Shown here one piece after another: positions 63,292 through 64,000 of a DNA stretch of 64,000 bases; positions within the stretch are counted from its first letter, which is position 1; each line of letters starts with the position of its first letter. The notes under the pieces are model-generated. The model was not told the origin of the DNA. It saw only the letters and a program-made list of their open reading frames with translations, and searched no databases. The stretch is from positions 1,810,882 to 1,874,881 of the forward strand of contig VXAI01000013.1 of NCBI GenBank assembly GCA_013399305.1, in the 5' to 3' direction. This DNA comes from Rostratula benghalensis. Lineage: Eukaryota; Chordata; Aves; Charadriiformes; Rostratulidae. Made by a program: the position numbers and the translations under genes.

Positions 63292-63445
63292 CCAAGAAGA
63301 ATGGAGCCATTTACACCTCTCAGAGGTGCATTGTTTATTCCTGTACTCAACTCCAAGAGGTGTTTTCATTCATGAGAAACCCCTGCCAAGAAGATTGGAG
63401 CACTTAACACCTACTGGAGAAGTTCTGTTGTTTTCTTCCAACAGG
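63292..63445. repeat. Diverged direct repeat, 94 bp period
   Basis: The 27 bases from 63292 (CCAAGAAGAATGGAGCC...) recur from 63386 (CCAAGAAGATTGGAGCA...) with four mismatches, both ending in ACACCT. Weaker similarity continues (GAGGTGCATTGTTT against GAGAAGTTCTGTTGTTTT). This looks like an old tandem duplication lying in a 97-codon plus-strand frame (63224-63517) that I do not recognise. Confidence 0.5.
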
Positions 63446-63842
63446 CTAGGTGCTCGGCAGTACTACATAAGTATTTTGATTGCCTTAAAATTGGTACGAC
63501 TCCTCACTCCTTACTGAAACCTCCTCCCTCTCCTTTTCATGTGTTGGAGTCTCACTTATCTTAACCATCTGGAAAGGCTCAAGATTCAGCGATGTAAATG
63601 AAATCTATGTTAACAAAATCATTTGCTATTGAGCACTCAAGATAAAGAGACCTCCTTTTACTAATCTTTGACTTTAACAATTTAACAGGTAATAAATCCT
63701 TTTGAGGAAAAATTACAGCTTTTTGCTGTTGTTAAGGATCAAACATTTCTTTTCCATGTGTCTTCACATTTGCACCTGAACAGGAGCTTACTGAATTAAT
63801 GATATGCTAATGAACCCTATTCATTAATATCACAAGGAAAAG
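63446..63842. other. Unrecognised unique sequence
   Basis: Nothing identifiable. Confidence 0.55.
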
Positions 63843-63894
63843 GAAACAAAAAAAAACCAAAAAAAACCCAACCCCAAACCAACCCACAAAAACA
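63843..63894. repeat. A/C-rich low-complexity tract
   Basis: About 50 bases made only of A and C on the plus strand (A-runs separated by CC, CCC and CCCC). It is the same type as the tract at 2517-2614 and lies close to the end of the window. Confidence 0.85.
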
Positions 63895-64000
63895 ATCGAG
63901 GGACTTTATCTAATCACCCTGAAACCTGACTAATCTATGACAAATTGTCCTCGGTCTCCAAGTCATTCAAGACAGAATTTAAATAGTGACGTCAAGTGGG

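Overview
The window looks like non-coding DNA of a bird. It is AT-rich, has no long open reading frame, rRNA gene, tRNA gene or CRISPR array that I can recognise, and is strewn with degraded CR1 (chicken repeat 1) LINE fragments. Several CR1 copies end in the typical avian CR1 3' terminus, repeats of ATTCTATG. The CR1 content and these termini are the grounds for calling it avian; the species cannot be fixed from the sequence. It is probably an intergenic desert or the inside of a very large intron.

Layout: about a dozen CR1 pieces lie in both orientations. Plus-strand pieces are at 1198-1675, 16165-16736, 19684-19745, 37687-37790, 38972-39092 and 51815-52445. Minus-strand pieces are at 3970-4600, 12376-13205, 20200-20973, 26875-27272, 39506-40735 and 44626-44858. 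They look like different ages: readable 500-830 bp copies with recognisable C-terminal ORF2 protein, 60-120 bp bare 3' ends, and one deeply decayed 1.2 kb remnant (39506-40735) that still shows reverse-transcriptase palm motifs. A 114 bp (GAATA)n microsatellite sits exactly at the 3' end of the minus-strand copy at 3970. Between the CR1 pieces are long stretches of unrecognised unique sequence with poly-A, A/C-rich, polypyrimidine and AT-palindromic patches, and one perfect 46 bp tandem duplication at 54110-54201.

No gene is established. The best coding hint is a 147 nt, 49-codon open segment on the plus strand at 58591-58737, framed by a fair 3' splice site and a good 5' splice site. A 90-codon minus-strand open frame at 56014-56286 reads like protein but lacks clear splice signals. 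Neither is recognised. I see no multi-gene system: almost everything identifiable is retrotransposon debris and simple sequence.
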